DNA of 64,000 nucleotides from Incurvaria masculella (lineage: Eukaryota > Arthropoda > Insecta > Lepidoptera > Incurvariidae): positions 14,282,501 through 14,346,500 of the forward strand of contig OX335651.1 of assembly GCA_946894095.1 (NCBI GenBank), read 5' to 3'. The notes below the pieces were generated by a model that was given only the letters and a program-made list of their open reading frames with translations, was not told where the DNA came from and ran no database searches. The first letter of the stretch is position 1; the number at the start of each line of letters is the position of its first letter. Position numbers and translations under genes: made by a program. This document shows positions 11,723 through 22,850 of this stretch, one piece after another.

Positions 11723-11960
11723 GTCGAGGGAATCCGCTTACGAATTCGCTTACTACTGATTTTCTTAAGTTCCAACGACACGTAACAATACTTAAGAACT
11801 TCACAGGACGCTATTTACTGCAACGAACATTCGATCTTGCCCGTCCCGAATTCGTAAGCGAACTAAATACACTCAGACGTTTTCCACTAACTCATAGCTA
11901 CGCTGCCGCCATAGGAATGAGTTTCGATCGTTACTCCAGTCCTTCCATGCTCGCTGTAAC
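11723..11960 (-). repeat. unnamed dispersed repeat U, copy 2
   Basis: The reverse complement aligns along its length with 6615-6850. This copy also holds an internal inverted pair built on CGCTTACGAATTCG (about 11728-11741) and CGAATTCGTAAGCG (about 11848-11862). That suggests a once more symmetric element. Confidence 0.65.
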
Positions 11961-12995
11961 AGACAAACCCGCATGGATCGCAGAAACAGCATCGGTCAAC
12001 CAATTTCACCGTTCACGAGCTAAACCAAACGTGTCAAGTTTTCATCTAAAGATGTCGCGTCGCATTCGATTAAGTAACTGTTCTCTTTCACGGTCGCACA
12101 ATGGTCGAAATGTGACAATGAATGTGCGCCTATTGTTACAAACAAACAAAACGAGTCGTATTGTCACATACTAATTATACTCCGAATAGTCAGCTCTTAT
12201 CGGGCAGACAATCAGAAGTCATTTAAAATATTGTGACACAGAGATAAGACATCAAAGCTCGGAATGCCGTCACTTCCTCACCTTATCTGTGGCGAAGAGC
12301 TCGCCGGTAATGGCGGTGTGAACAATGTGGAGAACTCCAGAATTGTTTCGCTTTGGCAGTTCCTTCCATCAGTCATTTTTATAATGACACTCGATGGGAC
12401 ACTTGAAAGTAGTTAGGGATGTTTTTTACCAAAAATATTGAACCGACGACGTATGAATTAAATTGTCCTTTTAGAAGTTATAGTAATATTTTTATTTTTT
12501 TACTCATACTGTATTAAGTTGTTTTTTGCGCTAATGATTATATATTGTAATATTTAAAAAAAAAATTTCACGCTGCAATTCGGAAGAGAAAACATGTACT
12601 GCACTACTAAAGCTATTTTAATTGCCAGCCAACCTCATAGCAGCCTCAGCTGACCTTTTGAACCTAGTTGAAGAAATAAAAAGGTACAAGTAAACAATGT
12701 TATTACTAAAGTAGTTATGGGCTCTTTCTTTAATGTTTCCTTGCTTCACGGTCGATTATACATGCATAGATAACACATTCCTTAGAAAAAGCTACGTACG
12801 TGATTCGTACGAAAAAAGTATATTTACTATCTATAAACTATTTGTATCTTAAATAATCATGTTAATTGCTAAAATTCTTTGAATCATAAAAAAATCCTTT
12901 CTATTCATGCACCATGCCGTGAAGTATTTTCGATGTAATCAATCATCGTTAAAATGTTCAACAGCCACATCGCTGAAGCACTACACAGTTCGATA
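11961..12995. other. no gene recognised
   Basis: An 85-codon plus-strand frame at 11917-12174 has no known motif. The 12430-12560 part is very AT-rich. I see no repeat. Confidence 0.45.
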
Positions 12996-12999
12996 TGTT

Positions 13000-13300
13000 G
13001 ATTCCACGTGGGCACACGTGTAAGTCCCGACAGTTCTAACTAACCATTAATAACTGGCGCGTCCGGTCGCTTCCGGGCGTCGCTGTCGCGCGCAGAATCC
13101 TTTGAGGGTAATTTTCTCACAATCATTAGGTCCGCGAGCAGTATAAAGTATGAAAATGAACGCGCTCGCCGAGTGCGCGAACTCATCAATCATCTCCAAA
13201 CAAAATTAAACGTCACACGCGTGTTGGCTCGCCGGCCCCGCCGCGCCGCCTCCGCCGCGCCGGACGGTAGCCAGTCAACACAGAGCAGGTCACGCCAGAG
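13000..13300 (+). promoter_or_regulatory. candidate CpG-rich promoter region
   Basis: Two palindromic E-boxes CACGTG lie at 13005-13010 and 13015-13020. They are followed by a CpG-dense patch and a TATAAA at 13142-13147. About 35-40 bp downstream is ACTCATCAATC, a possible initiator. A run of GCC/CGC follows at 13228-13262. No open frame of useful length follows, so any transcript would be non-coding or spliced. Confidence 0.25.
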
Positions 13301-13340
13301 ATGGACCCATCCATAGATTAGTATGAGACCCTCTATACAA

Positions 13341-13614
13341 TATACAGGATGTTAGCGGAAGTATGGTCCAAACGTTAACCAGGTATTTCTTGGCATATTT
13401 GGAGCAAAAAAGTAGACAACATTTTGTTGTACAGGTTAAAAAAAAATCGTCCTCTCCATACATTTTTGTGTAGGTATTTACAAAATGGTAGTATAGGGAT
13501 AACTATTCTTTTAAGTTCTCCAACAAAATGTATTCTATCTTCTTTGTTCCAAATATATCAAGGAATGTCTGGTTAACGTTTGGACCATACCTCCTCCGTT
13601 AACACTCTGTATAT
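13341..13614. mobile_element. foldback MITE
   Basis: The ends TATACAGGATGTTAGCGGAA and, inverted, TATACAGAGTGTTAACGGAG continue inward into long matching arms (GTATGGTCCAAACGTTAACC in both). The arms extend about 75-90 bp each around a central region of about 100 bp. The outer TA could be the target duplication of a Tc1/mariner-type event. No coding content. Confidence 0.75.
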
Positions 13615-14353
13615 AGGCAACGTAACTGCGATTAACATAAAATCCCGAGTATGCAAACCAACTTGTTTCCAAATTCGTTCTGTTTTTATCCAAATGGATT
13701 TGTCTAGGTGCTATGTTTGGGCCGTCATTACATGAGAACAGCTACATTTCGCAGATGCGTTATTTTTAAATATACATGTAATTGCTACCTCTGCGCGGAG
13801 TTGAGCTGTGCTGGCCAGGCGACACACTCATTAATCCAGCATTTGTCTCGGGTGGAAGACAGAACTCCCTTGCACTCTATCTCTTATTAATATTGAATTT
13901 TCTTGATATTTTTTTATTGCTATCCTCTGATTACGGCGCTGAGCTAATGGGCCAGGATACTTAAATACAGATAAATTTATGTTCATAATGTGTTTCAGAT
14001 TGCAGCTTGGATACGGGCCGCCATGGCGCCTCCTTCACCGTCTCGCTTTACTATTGAAATTTCAGCATGGCACATCTATGACGCAACATAAAATGTCCAC
14101 AGGAAACATTGTTTTTAGGTAATTATACCAGAAAGTCACCCCGGTAAACTTAAAACTTACATCAGAGAGCGTTTATTTCGTTCAATACCTATTGGTAATA
14201 AAATCTTACAGTTTACACTGCTTGGTGTAACACTCTGTCCCGTCTCTATTATATAATAATAAAAGTAAGCAAGCACACGTACGAAACGGCCGTGAAGTTA
14301 AAGTATATCCATATGTAATGCGTTAATCCTTAACTCACCGCCAAGTATGTTAT
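13615..14353. other. no gene recognised
   Basis: Two overlapping 60-codon frames at 13708-13964 have no recognisable motifs. No repeat is evident. Confidence 0.45.
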
Positions 14354-14613
14354 TAGGGTTCCGTACTCAAAGTGTGCCAACTGAACCCTATTGCTAAACG
14401 TCCCCTGTCCGTCCGACCGACCGTATGTAACATGGCTGTATCCCATGAACCGTAATAGGTAGGCAGCTAAAATTAATATATTTTTTGCCGGTATAACAAC
14501 AAATAAGTAAAATTAAAAATTAAAGGGAGCCAAGCAAAAAGTCATTTTTCTGTGTTCAATAGTACGGAACCCTTCGTGTGCTAGTCCTATTCGCACTTGG
14601 CCGGTTTTTTTTT
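14354..14613 (+). mobile_element. (GTCY)n MITE, copy 2
   Basis: Starts AGGGTTCCGTACTCAAAGTG and ends with TCGCACTTGGCCGGTTTTTT. The microsatellite is short and mutated (CTGTCCGTCCGACCGACCGT). The core GCCGGTATAACAACAAATA is present. Confidence 0.9.
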
Positions 14614-14723
14614 ACATACGGCAGCGTGCGGAGGTCTTTCACCGCCAACAAGTTAACTACGAGTAGTTAGTCTCAACAAAACTGTACCGACGCCTTCGTT
14701 AAGATATCATGAGACGAGAGTCC

Positions 14724-15103
14724 TTAAGGTCGCCCCGTAAGCATCATAAAATTTCGCTTCCCATACAAACGTAGTTTACTAATAATTTGAAAACCACTGT
14801 TCCAACTTACTTGATATTTAGTATCTAATGTTAGGCTATAAATATATGTGTCTGCATGCCTTGGTTTTTTCGGTAAATGGATTCTGGGACAAACCACAGA
14901 GAAAACTAAATTCGTATGAAGATTTTCTTTTTGTTTTCATTTCATTCGGATTGGATTTTTCAAAAAAACAAAAGCATGCAGACACAGATATTTGTCACCT
15001 GATATTAGAAATTAAATATCAATTTAATTGGAATAGCGGTTTCCAAATGATTAGTAAACTACATACGTTTGTATGGGGAGAATAGCTTACGGGCCGTTCT
15101 TAA
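14724..15103. mobile_element. near-palindromic TTAA MITE (family T3), copy 1
   Basis: About 380 bp between TTAA at 14724-14727 and 15100-15103. The left end GGTCGCCCCGTAAGC mirrors the right end GCTTACGGGCCGTTC. The inversion continues inward: AAACGTAGTTTACTAATAAT and CACTGTTCCAA on the left mirror TTGGAATAGCG and ATTAGTAAACTA on the right. Near the centre, TGCATGCCTTGGTTTTTTCG mirrors CAAAAGCATGCAGACACAGA. The transcript would fold into one long hairpin. The open frames inside are by-products of the repeat. Confidence 0.8.
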
Positions 15104-15530
15104 TATTTCATGAATAAACTGTGAAAAATGAATTTTTTTTCATCTATTCTCCTCAAGAAGAACTTAACTTATTATCAACATATTTTATCGGGAAACTTCG
15201 AATAAAATGGCAAAGTTTCGGCAGCGTCCCGGCTGTGAGCCATGTACAGGACCCGGCAAAAAATAATGCTCATTGGACACCGGAACGAGACGCTAAAATG
15301 CGAAAGAGATGACGCTTTACGAAGCCGTAACTAGCCGTTGGCTCTTTCCAACGTCCGATGTGCATTATTTACCGCCGGGCACTGAATTTGACGATTTCTA
15401 GGGTACCTTACAAGGCATCTATCATGGAGGTGGAGAATTTACACCTCCATTGCATCTATAGCCTTATATTCTGCCCGTACTCATTTGAATGTTAGCTTTA
15501 TTTTATCAACACATTTATTCATTAAACTGG

Positions 15531-15632
15531 TCAGGATCTTCCTTATATCACGGCTACATTGAATTGGATGGAAAACATGGACATTTTCCATTGCCCTTTG
15601 ACAATCGTTGCGGGCGGGATTAACCCTGTCCT
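15531..15632 (-). repeat. SINE body fragment
   Basis: Minus-strand body words TCCTTATATCACGGCTACAT, TTGAATTGGATGGAAAACA and GGGCGGGATTAACCCTG match the family at 34.6-36.8 kb. Head and tail are absent. Confidence 0.75.
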
Positions 15633-16871
15633 AACGCGAACGACGAATAACTTAGTCGCCTCTTACGACGCACGGGAAGAAATTCAGTGGACCCAATTGT
15701 ATTATTTTTACGTGTCAGAACTCACAAGACACAAGATCATAGTTGCATCCACATCCTCATTTAAAAACCTTTTACATTAATTAGGATTGTTTTCAGTTTG
15801 TCAGTTACATAAAAGTAAGTATTTCCCATCAGTAACGATAGGTTCGTTCGGGCAAAAATTATTCCATCCCGCCCTGTACTGTCCGTTATAGAACGGAATC
15901 GGGCAGAACCGCTCACCGGAACGCCAAAACGAAAAAAGTGCAGAGATGAACGTCACTTTGACATTACAAAATTCCAAATCCTTGTAATATCATAAGGGAA
16001 ACGCGCAAGCAATTTCTTTCTTAATTTATTAAAAACTCAACTCATTTCTTATCTATGCAAAATTGAACTCGAAATGACGATAAATTGACGAAATTGAGTG
16101 AATTACCCACATCAAAAGTGACAGATGACAGATCTTGCTCCGGTTTCGGACCTCGGAGAGGTGGTGCAAAAAGGAGTGATTCGATAGGAACCCGAACCTT
16201 TCTATGGTCAGCGAAAACGTCATTTACACGGAACTGTTCTGTTCTGTTTTGTAACGCTATTTCTTGCTCCTTCTTGCACCGAATGTCTCAGAGCACGCTG
16301 CCCGAACACAGCCGATGATGGATCCCGGCTCGACTGCGCAGGCGTCGCGCGTCGCATCGTCACCACGTGGCGGCGGAGGGGCTCGACGTAATCCTGCGGC
16401 TGGCTTCGGCTTCAGGAAGCGATGAATCATCGCCGAGGTGATGTCATTTTTTTAATCCCCACGCTTATCCGGGGCTTACGCCACTGCTGAAAGGGTCGGG
16501 GATAAATGAGAGAAAAGTGCGTACGCTGTGGCCCCTTTCACGGCGCGATTCAGAAAGTTAATCACCTTAAAAATTCGGTCCAGTCAGCGTTTTATATTCA
16601 CCAGAAAAACACCAGTATAGAGGCTGATAAGCTAAACAAATCTGAAAAGTCTACCCATCTGCTTTGGATGGGACCATATGTTTGCTCTGTAATAATATCA
16701 AAGACAAATAAGTTTTCAGCCAATGTCGGCATTAGAAGCCTGAGTCCGCTTATAAATAACTGAGCTCCAAATTGCACCAAATTTTGTGTTATCTCATAAA
16801 GCTTTACACTCGAAAGTTGAGTTATATATTAGCGGACTCAGCCTTCAGCATATCCATTTAGTATGATTTTG
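15633..16871. other. no gene recognised
   Basis: A GC-rich patch lies at 16310-16430. Short frames at 16085-16318 and 16506-16763 carry no recognised motif. No clear repeat. Confidence 0.45.
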
Positions 16872-17008
16872 ATCAGCTAGAGCAGGATTCGCTTTCCATG
16901 CCAGAGGTCATATGTTCAATCCCCGACCCGTCCATGCACTACTTTATTTCCCTGTCTGATTTCGATGTTGCATTTCTTCACGAATACGGGCTGTTCCATG
17001 GTTCCATT
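16872..17008 (+). mobile_element. SINE with tRNA-like head, body lost
   Basis: AGGTCATATGTTCAATCCCC contains a B-box-like GTTCAATCC. It is followed by the CCATGCACTACTTTATTTCC segment and GTTCCATGGTTCC, which sit after the B box in the full copy at 36430-36840. The usual body is replaced at 17008-17011 by the left end of a GTCY MITE. Confidence 0.65.
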
Positions 17009-17042
17009 TGTAGGGTTCCGTACCCAAAGGGTGCCAACGGCT
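17009..17042 (+). repeat. (GTCY)n MITE fragment
   Basis: AGGGTTCCGTACCCAAAGGG followed by TGCCAACGG is the left end of the GTCY family. It is cut off before the microsatellite. Confidence 0.7.
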
Positions 17043-17102
17043 AACGGATAACATGAAACATACTACACAACAATACATTTTCAAAAAGTATTTTTATTTC
17101 AC

Positions 17103-17333
17103 TTAGGGCCGATTTTTCAATCCTCAGATAATACTTATGGGACTGAAAGCACAAATTCACGTTGGTAAAAAGACGGATAGTCATTGCCGAAGAATTATAT
17201 ATTCTATCACAATTATCTGACTGTAATTTTCTAATAAACATATGGACTTACTATATCGGATGGATAAGCAGGAGCGTAAATAAATCCGTCGAATAGTTAT
17301 CTGGCTGTTTATCTATTGAAAAATCACTCCTTA
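17103..17333. mobile_element. TTA-flanked MITE
   Basis: The left end GGGCCGATTTTTCAATCC and the right end GATTTTTCAATAG (inverted), plus inner CAGATAA words in opposite orientation, lie between TTA at 17103-17105 and 17331-17333. It is about 230 bp with no coding content. A three-base TTA target duplication is the working model. Confidence 0.6.
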
Positions 17334-18361
17334 AAGTTCAATTTCAATGGATCGGCTTTCTCACAAAAGTAGATTCAATTCGGCAAATCTGTGATGTTGC
17401 CAATAAGTTGACCATAATTACCCAATATCGACTCTAAAATCCCACGCCGCAGAATCATTGATCCCCCCTGTGATCTATAAGACTGTGACCAATAGAAGAA
17501 AATTAAACGAAGGCGGTTTTAAGAATTGATAAATCAGATCATCTATAAATTTTAGTGTTTAGTTAAAAGTTACCGGCAATGACTATAAAAGTTACTCGAC
17601 TCTGGTTTACTCATAAAACTAGAGTCGATGATCTCGCGGTAAACACCGACGCGTGGCTCACATAAATAAAATTAATTCGGAAAACATTTTTATTGTCTCT
17701 TCTTTATTAAGGAATTCTTAACACTTGTAATAACAACGCGTTACGCCGCCGAACCACCGTAACACCATTAATTAGCTTATTTAACATCGTAAGATAATAA
17801 ACGGAACTCCTCCTAGACATAAATATCCCGCGTTCGCGGCGTTCATTATGAAATATGATAAATGAAATAAATTACAAGCACTCGTCTAGACCGCACGCAG
17901 TTTGGGGCTGTCTCAATTTGTCACGAGTAGTTTGTGAGTGGAAATGTATTCGTGAAGTTGTGGCGAGATGTGCCCATTTCAAACGGAGCAGTTCCCAAGA
18001 CGGATAGGGTTCTTTGGTAAATATTGACTCCATATCCTCGCTGGATTTGCGTTGATGCACGCCTTGAAATTTCCTCTTTCCTGTAGTAAGAATATGCGAA
18101 GTGGGTGTAGTAGATCTTTTTGGACACACCTTCATTGGTCCGCGTGTTTTTACAACTGTAAACTGCACCAGAACTTGTATATCGTAATGTTTTCATGTAT
18201 ATTATTAACTAGCTGCGGAAAGAATATTGGAGAAACCTCCAATAATTCCCATTTAGAGCTTTGTTGACATTTGGTGGTTATTTGCCGCCAGAACCTTTCT
18301 GCACTTGCACTGCTACATTGCTTACCTAGTAAGTAAGTAACGTATAACGTAGATAAGTTTT
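17334..18361. other. no gene recognised
   Basis: Overlapping frames of 71-98 codons on both strands at 17872-18377 have no recognisable domain. AT-rich otherwise. Confidence 0.4.
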
Positions 18362-18455
18362 GCGTGGACTCCAACACACAGCCAGCCTCAACATCGAAAA
18401 CGGTAACCCATTCCGAACCTGGCTGCTCCCAGAGATGCTATACGTTGATAAAATA
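18362..18455 (-). repeat. 5S-like SINE head, degraded
   Basis: On the minus strand it follows the same order as the 5S-derived head at 34630-34760, with counterparts of the GGGTGACC box, the AAGTTAAGC box and the GGCTGGC junction. Several substitutions are present and no body is attached. Confidence 0.45.
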
Positions 18456-19806
18456 CGTATATAAATGGGGTAAGTGGTTCGCAAGTTATAAGAATTTAAT
18501 ACTCACTACTCACCCCTCCTGGCAATCAAGCGTTATATTATGTAGCCTATAGGTTTTGAGTAGAATCAGGCTTGACGTAGATACAATCCGCATACAAATC
18601 GAGTAATTGGTTCTCAATGAATAAGTATTTTATTCCATTGGTCGCATCTCTGGCGATTTACCGTGATGCCACTGATTTCTGAAAATCTTCAATTTCGTTT
18701 TAGTATCATACATAAAGTCTAAAAACGAAGTATCTTAGAAAACAACGCAACTTACTCCATGAACACCCCTTACAGATTTATTATTAGTATAGATGACGAA
18801 TTACCTGAAAGACTATGTTTGAAAGAACGCGTCAAAATCTGGGTGTATTAATCATACGTAAGCGTATTCCTAGTATGTAAGATTTCAAAACTAAGAGAGA
18901 CTTTTTTATGAGAAACTTTTTAAAACTAATACCTTTGTGGCGTAGCGGTGTAGGTCTGTGCCAGCGATAAACCATTCCAGCTCTAAAGAGGAAATATATT
19001 CCAATTCCTACTTCACAAGTCCGGAACGACCTCCAGAACGAAGGTTCAATGGTACTTCGAGAACCTGCCAAATTCCGGAAAAATATTGGAATTGGAAAAA
19101 AAAATTGTCGTGCGGCCTGTAATGACCTGTAATGGTGGATGTTGGATGATGATGTTGTTGTGAGGATGGATGTTTCACTCCAAAATGGATACGTTTTAAT
19201 GAGTGGAAATGGGAAAGAGTAGGTAAAGTAAATGGGTAGTGTTAAAAGTAGTAAATAAAGCAGAAGAGGCGGGTTCTCGGAATGGTGTGGACTGGGAATG
19301 ACCCATCGTTGGTCTGTACCTCTCACCGTGGGAGGCCTTGGTTCGATACCCGTTACCGAGCGCCACTTGCATTCTCTTCACGTTTAATAAGTGCATTTTT
19401 GCACAAGAATTCTTGCTGCAATTGTGCGTTTAGACTCGCGAGCGTCTCGTGGACTTGGGCGAGGAATGTACACATTCGGTCCGTCCTCGCCGCGTTGACG
19501 GTTTCAAAGAAAACACGCGCGCGCACCGAGTACGCATTCACACTTTCGTGGCGAGGGTTGTGCGCTTCGAAGTCGCAGCGTTAGTTGGTACTTGATACAA
19601 TGCATTTAATTAGAAGATAATTGAAACATGACGGGCATGTCCACGTCCGAATTCTCAGTTAATTTTAGATTAATGCAATGGATGCAAGGATGAGACATTA
19701 TTTTAAAGAGCAGATACAATAAAATAATCTACATACTTAGCGTCAACGGAAAGATATTCCACGTATTGTATTAGAAACCGAATAAATGGATACTATAACA
19801 TCTCAC
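18456..19806. other. no gene recognised; possible tRNA-like SINE head
   Basis: A 164-codon minus-strand frame at 18832-19326 has a hydrophobic, low-complexity N-terminal part and no recognised domain. At 19330-19395, TTGGTTCGATACCCG resembles a B box, and AATAAGTGCATTT resembles the segment after the B box in the SINE heads. This suggests a decayed head. The 19430-19560 patch is GC-rich. Confidence 0.35.
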
Positions 19807-20066
19807 TGGAGGTTGAGGGGGAGGTCTTTATCCTAAAAGGATCACCTATTCTTCCATAAAATATTTACATATATATTAATTGTTTAAATAATTAACTTAA
19901 AGAAATACTATTATAAAAAAAACCTGTACTTACATATAATATATTAACAACCATATCTGTAAAAAAAGGCTAGTATTATTAATTTATTTGTACATTAGGA
20001 TAAGGTAACTATGTAAAAAAAGGAATAGGTAAATAAAGGCTTCTTTATTATATTATTTATTTATTT
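19807..20066 (+). pseudogene. LINE 3' end (RTE-like)
   Basis: After a TGG at 19807, the last codons GAG GTC TTT ... TAA (19821-19859) read EVFILKGSPILP. This resembles the E-x-F-x-x-x-G-S-P end of lepidopteran RTE-type reverse transcriptases. A small frameshift separates it from the preceding TGG. About 200 bp of A/T-rich 3' UTR follows, ending in AATAAAGGCTTCTTTATTA and an ATTT-rich tail. It is 5'-truncated. Confidence 0.45.
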
Positions 20067-20227
20067 ATAACATCACGGATATTGCCCCGGCCACCGATTC
20101 CGGGTCCCAGGAGTCGTTGGCTACTGGCAATTCCATTGCTGTGTCATAAGCTATTCACTAGAAAGCCTAATGCCACCGAAGTGGTATAAAGGCAACAAAG
20201 TTTTCTTTTACCGTAAATCATTCGTGA

Positions 20228-20310
20228 TACATACGTAAATAAATGCACTCTAAGCAAGAAAGACAGTGGTGCATCGAGTTGGTATTAAACCCACGCCTTC
20301 AATAGCTGGG
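20228..20310 (-). repeat. tRNA-like SINE head fragment
   Basis: On the minus strand, GACAGTGGTGCAT and GGTATTAAACCCA match the B-box region of the full tRNA-headed copy at 36430-36840 (GACAGTGGTGCATGTCGG and GGTATTGAACCCAGG). The body is missing. Confidence 0.6.
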
Positions 20311-20866
20311 TCTGAATGTTTTTTGAATAGATTCGGAGGCCTATAAAACTAAAAAATAAGAACGTCAATAAGAACTTTTATTTTCTGTGGATATCTCTTT
20401 TAGAAGGAAAGTCATTTAGGGTCTGAAAAATGATTTATATGATTTAGTATATCCTTCCGTTACTTTTGTACGTTGTATGACGTTAGCGTCTATCCCTACA
20501 ATCGTTGTTCTATACCTCGGGTAAAGGGGAAACATCTCCAATATCACATTCTGCTTATTTTCATATATTCGTGTACAAGGAAAAATGAGTCGCAAACCGT
20601 GAGGGGTGCGAGCATCGGCCTAACCCGCAGCCGGCAACGCGGGTACGAAACTAATGGATTGCTCAACTTTATTAGTGGACGGTGAGAAATGTCCTGACTC
20701 ACTCCGACAATTGATGGCAGCCCTTCCGGTGGACAGGTACGCAACAAATTCTATTAGCTGCCCCCGAATGACGGGACGTCGCTTCCTATGTCTCGCACCT
20801 GCGCAGATGTGCTTCGGCAATCCTTCAAATGCGCACGTGCGTAGACTGCGAGAACTACTGACTTAA
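20311..20866. other. no gene recognised
   Basis: Frames of 66-70 codons overlap on both strands at 20473-20866 in a GC-richer patch. No known motif. Confidence 0.4.
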
Positions 20867-21136
20867 TTAAGGCCATGTTCATTTGTGCCCCTGTCGACTC
20901 TAGAGTGGCTTTTTGATTGCTTCAAAGGTTCACAGAATGTCGAGGAACATTCACAGAACATTATGGTCGTTGGGTGTCTTTTTAACCGGTTCTTAGATAT
21001 ATTGCATAACAGCGTTGACGGTGTGAAGCATTCGCCAGGAAACAAAATTTTTCCTGGTCGAATTCTCAACGAAGAAAAGAAAGAAGCTACAATATTGGCT
21101 CATCTATCCAGCGCTGAGCTGTCAAAACTTCTGTAG
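20867..21136 (+). other. unidentified open frame
   Basis: An in-frame TAA at 20864-20866 opens a frame that ends in TAG at 21134-21136. There is no early ATG, so an upstream exon or a pseudogene fragment would be needed. The translation is balanced and protein-like (for example TLEWLFDCFKGSQNVEE and ATILAHLSSAELSKLL). I cannot assign a family. A terminal exon or a transposase fragment are both possible. Confidence 0.25.
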
Positions 21137-22410
21137 CCTCGTCTATTTATATTAATAAAAGAAGGGGAACTAGAGTAAAATAGATGTTTCTTCGAGGCTC
21201 CAACGGAATACATCAATTTTAATAATAAGCCGTCGTATTTTCTTTCCGTAAAAATCACACGCTTTAGGAAACCACGAGCACGTATCTTTTGCTAAAATAA
21301 ACTGATTCACAAAAATCCATCCATGTAAAACATGTACTGGTAACACTGTCAGCGAAACCGCAAATCAGACAAATCAACCGCGTGTTCTGGCAACGCAAAT
21401 CTCGCGTCAAACTCCGGCAAAAATCACTGGCTTTATGTAACAAGAAGATGAATCGGAAGCAGACGCCGGCACAGCCTTACACCCGACCGCAAGGGGATTT
21501 CCCACCATCGTTCGTCCCTGTCACGCGTCGAAATAGATATGCTGATTTTATTTCATAATCGAGCCCTCTCTTTCCTGCGCTCGAGGTTCTACATTAGTGC
21601 CAGGACGCCAGGAGTAGGGCCGACGGAAACATGAAATCAGACGTTCTCCGCCTTTGAACAAACAAAGTTAGGCCCGACGGGGGGCCCTCGATGCCTTCCG
21701 TAGGCACTTGTCGCGAATTATTCAGCCCTGATTGTATTACATCCGCCGCCGGCGAAGGGAGCCGATGAGGGACGCGCGGCCCCCGTGTGGCAACACTAAA
21801 CTTGCTCCCGAAGGGTGGTCCGGACGTACGAGCATTCTCAAGGTAGTGACGTAGGAGAGCCTGTTATCTGGCACAGGTCTGTCTTTGGCGGTACGTCGCA
21901 GGGGGAGGGCATGTTGGTTCCAACGGGATTCATACTATCTTAACAATTCACTTTAAATCATACAGGGAATGCAGAAGAAGCATGAAGCCTAAAACATAAT
22001 TTGGTATTTTTTAATCTCATTTCGTTGACATTAGATTTTGTGTGAACAGTGTGTTTGTTAGTACAGTGGATAACGAATTTACTGTGCAACAGGTCCGGGA
22101 AACCGTACGGTTGCATACAATTCAGCTAATCTCGAGGTAGGATCTTCGGCAACGCATAGGTTTTTCAGAAATATCTCAAAAAGGAAAACCATAGCACTTC
22201 AAACCTTGTACATATACCATACCCAGTCATGATTAAGGTGTAAAAACCCCATTAAGACAGAGATTTAATCCTTAAATAAAGCCTCTTTTTAATGCTATAT
22301 ATGTATCAGAATGATTGATGAAGGTGAAGGTGAAGAAGAAAAAGGGGAAGTGAATGTTGGACGTGTAATGTCAAAAAATCTATCAGTAAGGAGTACATAC
22401 TTTCACTCAA
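21137..22410. other. no gene recognised
   Basis: A GC-rich stretch at about 21390-21910 lacks a long frame. It could be regulatory. A GAAGGTG-type purine run sits at 22318-22345. AATAAAGCCTCTTTTTAATG at 22275 resembles a LINE tail. Confidence 0.35.
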
Positions 22411-22498
22411 GTTCAACGTAGCCGTGCAACATAAAGAAGGTCCTGGCATGGCATCTACAGTCCACAAGGTGTGTTGGGCTAATACCATGACATGGAGA
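22411..22498 (+). repeat. SINE body fragment
   Basis: GTTCAACGTAGCCGTGCAAC, AAGGTCCTGGCATGGCA, and GTGTGTTGGGCTAATACC followed by ATGACATGG match the plus-strand body at 34880-34970. Confidence 0.8.
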
Positions 22499-22607
22499 TG
22501 TAGGCAATTTTATCAACGTTCTCAATGTCTCATTAGAGTTTGCTTCCACACGATCAAAAGGATTTACCATCTTTGACGACCTTGACAAATACGACCGAAA
22601 TGGGCAT

Positions 22608-22850
22608 CAAGTTTTTTTTATGTATCTGGGCATGGATAGCTAACACAAAACTAACCATTTTTATATTGACTATATATTGACTAATAAGCCTTAGATTAAG
22701 GCTTATTATTAAGCATTAGACCGTCCTTATATTGCTCGGCTACATTGAACTGAATGGAAAACCCGGAAAATTTTCATTGCCATTTCGACCATCGTTGATT
22801 CAATGCAATGGTACCAAACCAGGCGGGATTAAGTCAACCACCACCAGCAC
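22608..22850 (-). mobile_element. broken SINE copy
   Basis: Minus-strand tail words (TTTTTTTATGTATCTGGGCA, ATGGATAGCTAACAC) lie at 22608-22645. Body words (CGGCTACATTGAACTGAATG, TTTCGACCATCGTTG, AATGGTACCAAACCAGGCGG) lie at 22739-22834. The AT-rich DNA between them replaces the middle of the body. It may be one copy with an internal replacement or two fragments. Confidence 0.6.

Noticed and set aside
15424..15450. Hairpin ATGGAGGTG / CACCTCCAT
   Set aside because: A single short stem with a 9-base loop. Such hairpins are expected by chance in 64 kb and no context supports a function.
18832..19326. 164-codon minus-strand frame
   Set aside because: The composition is low-complexity and hydrophobic (LLLYLLLLTLPIYFTYSF), with no domain recognised. 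It overlaps a possible SINE head, so I treat it as chance.
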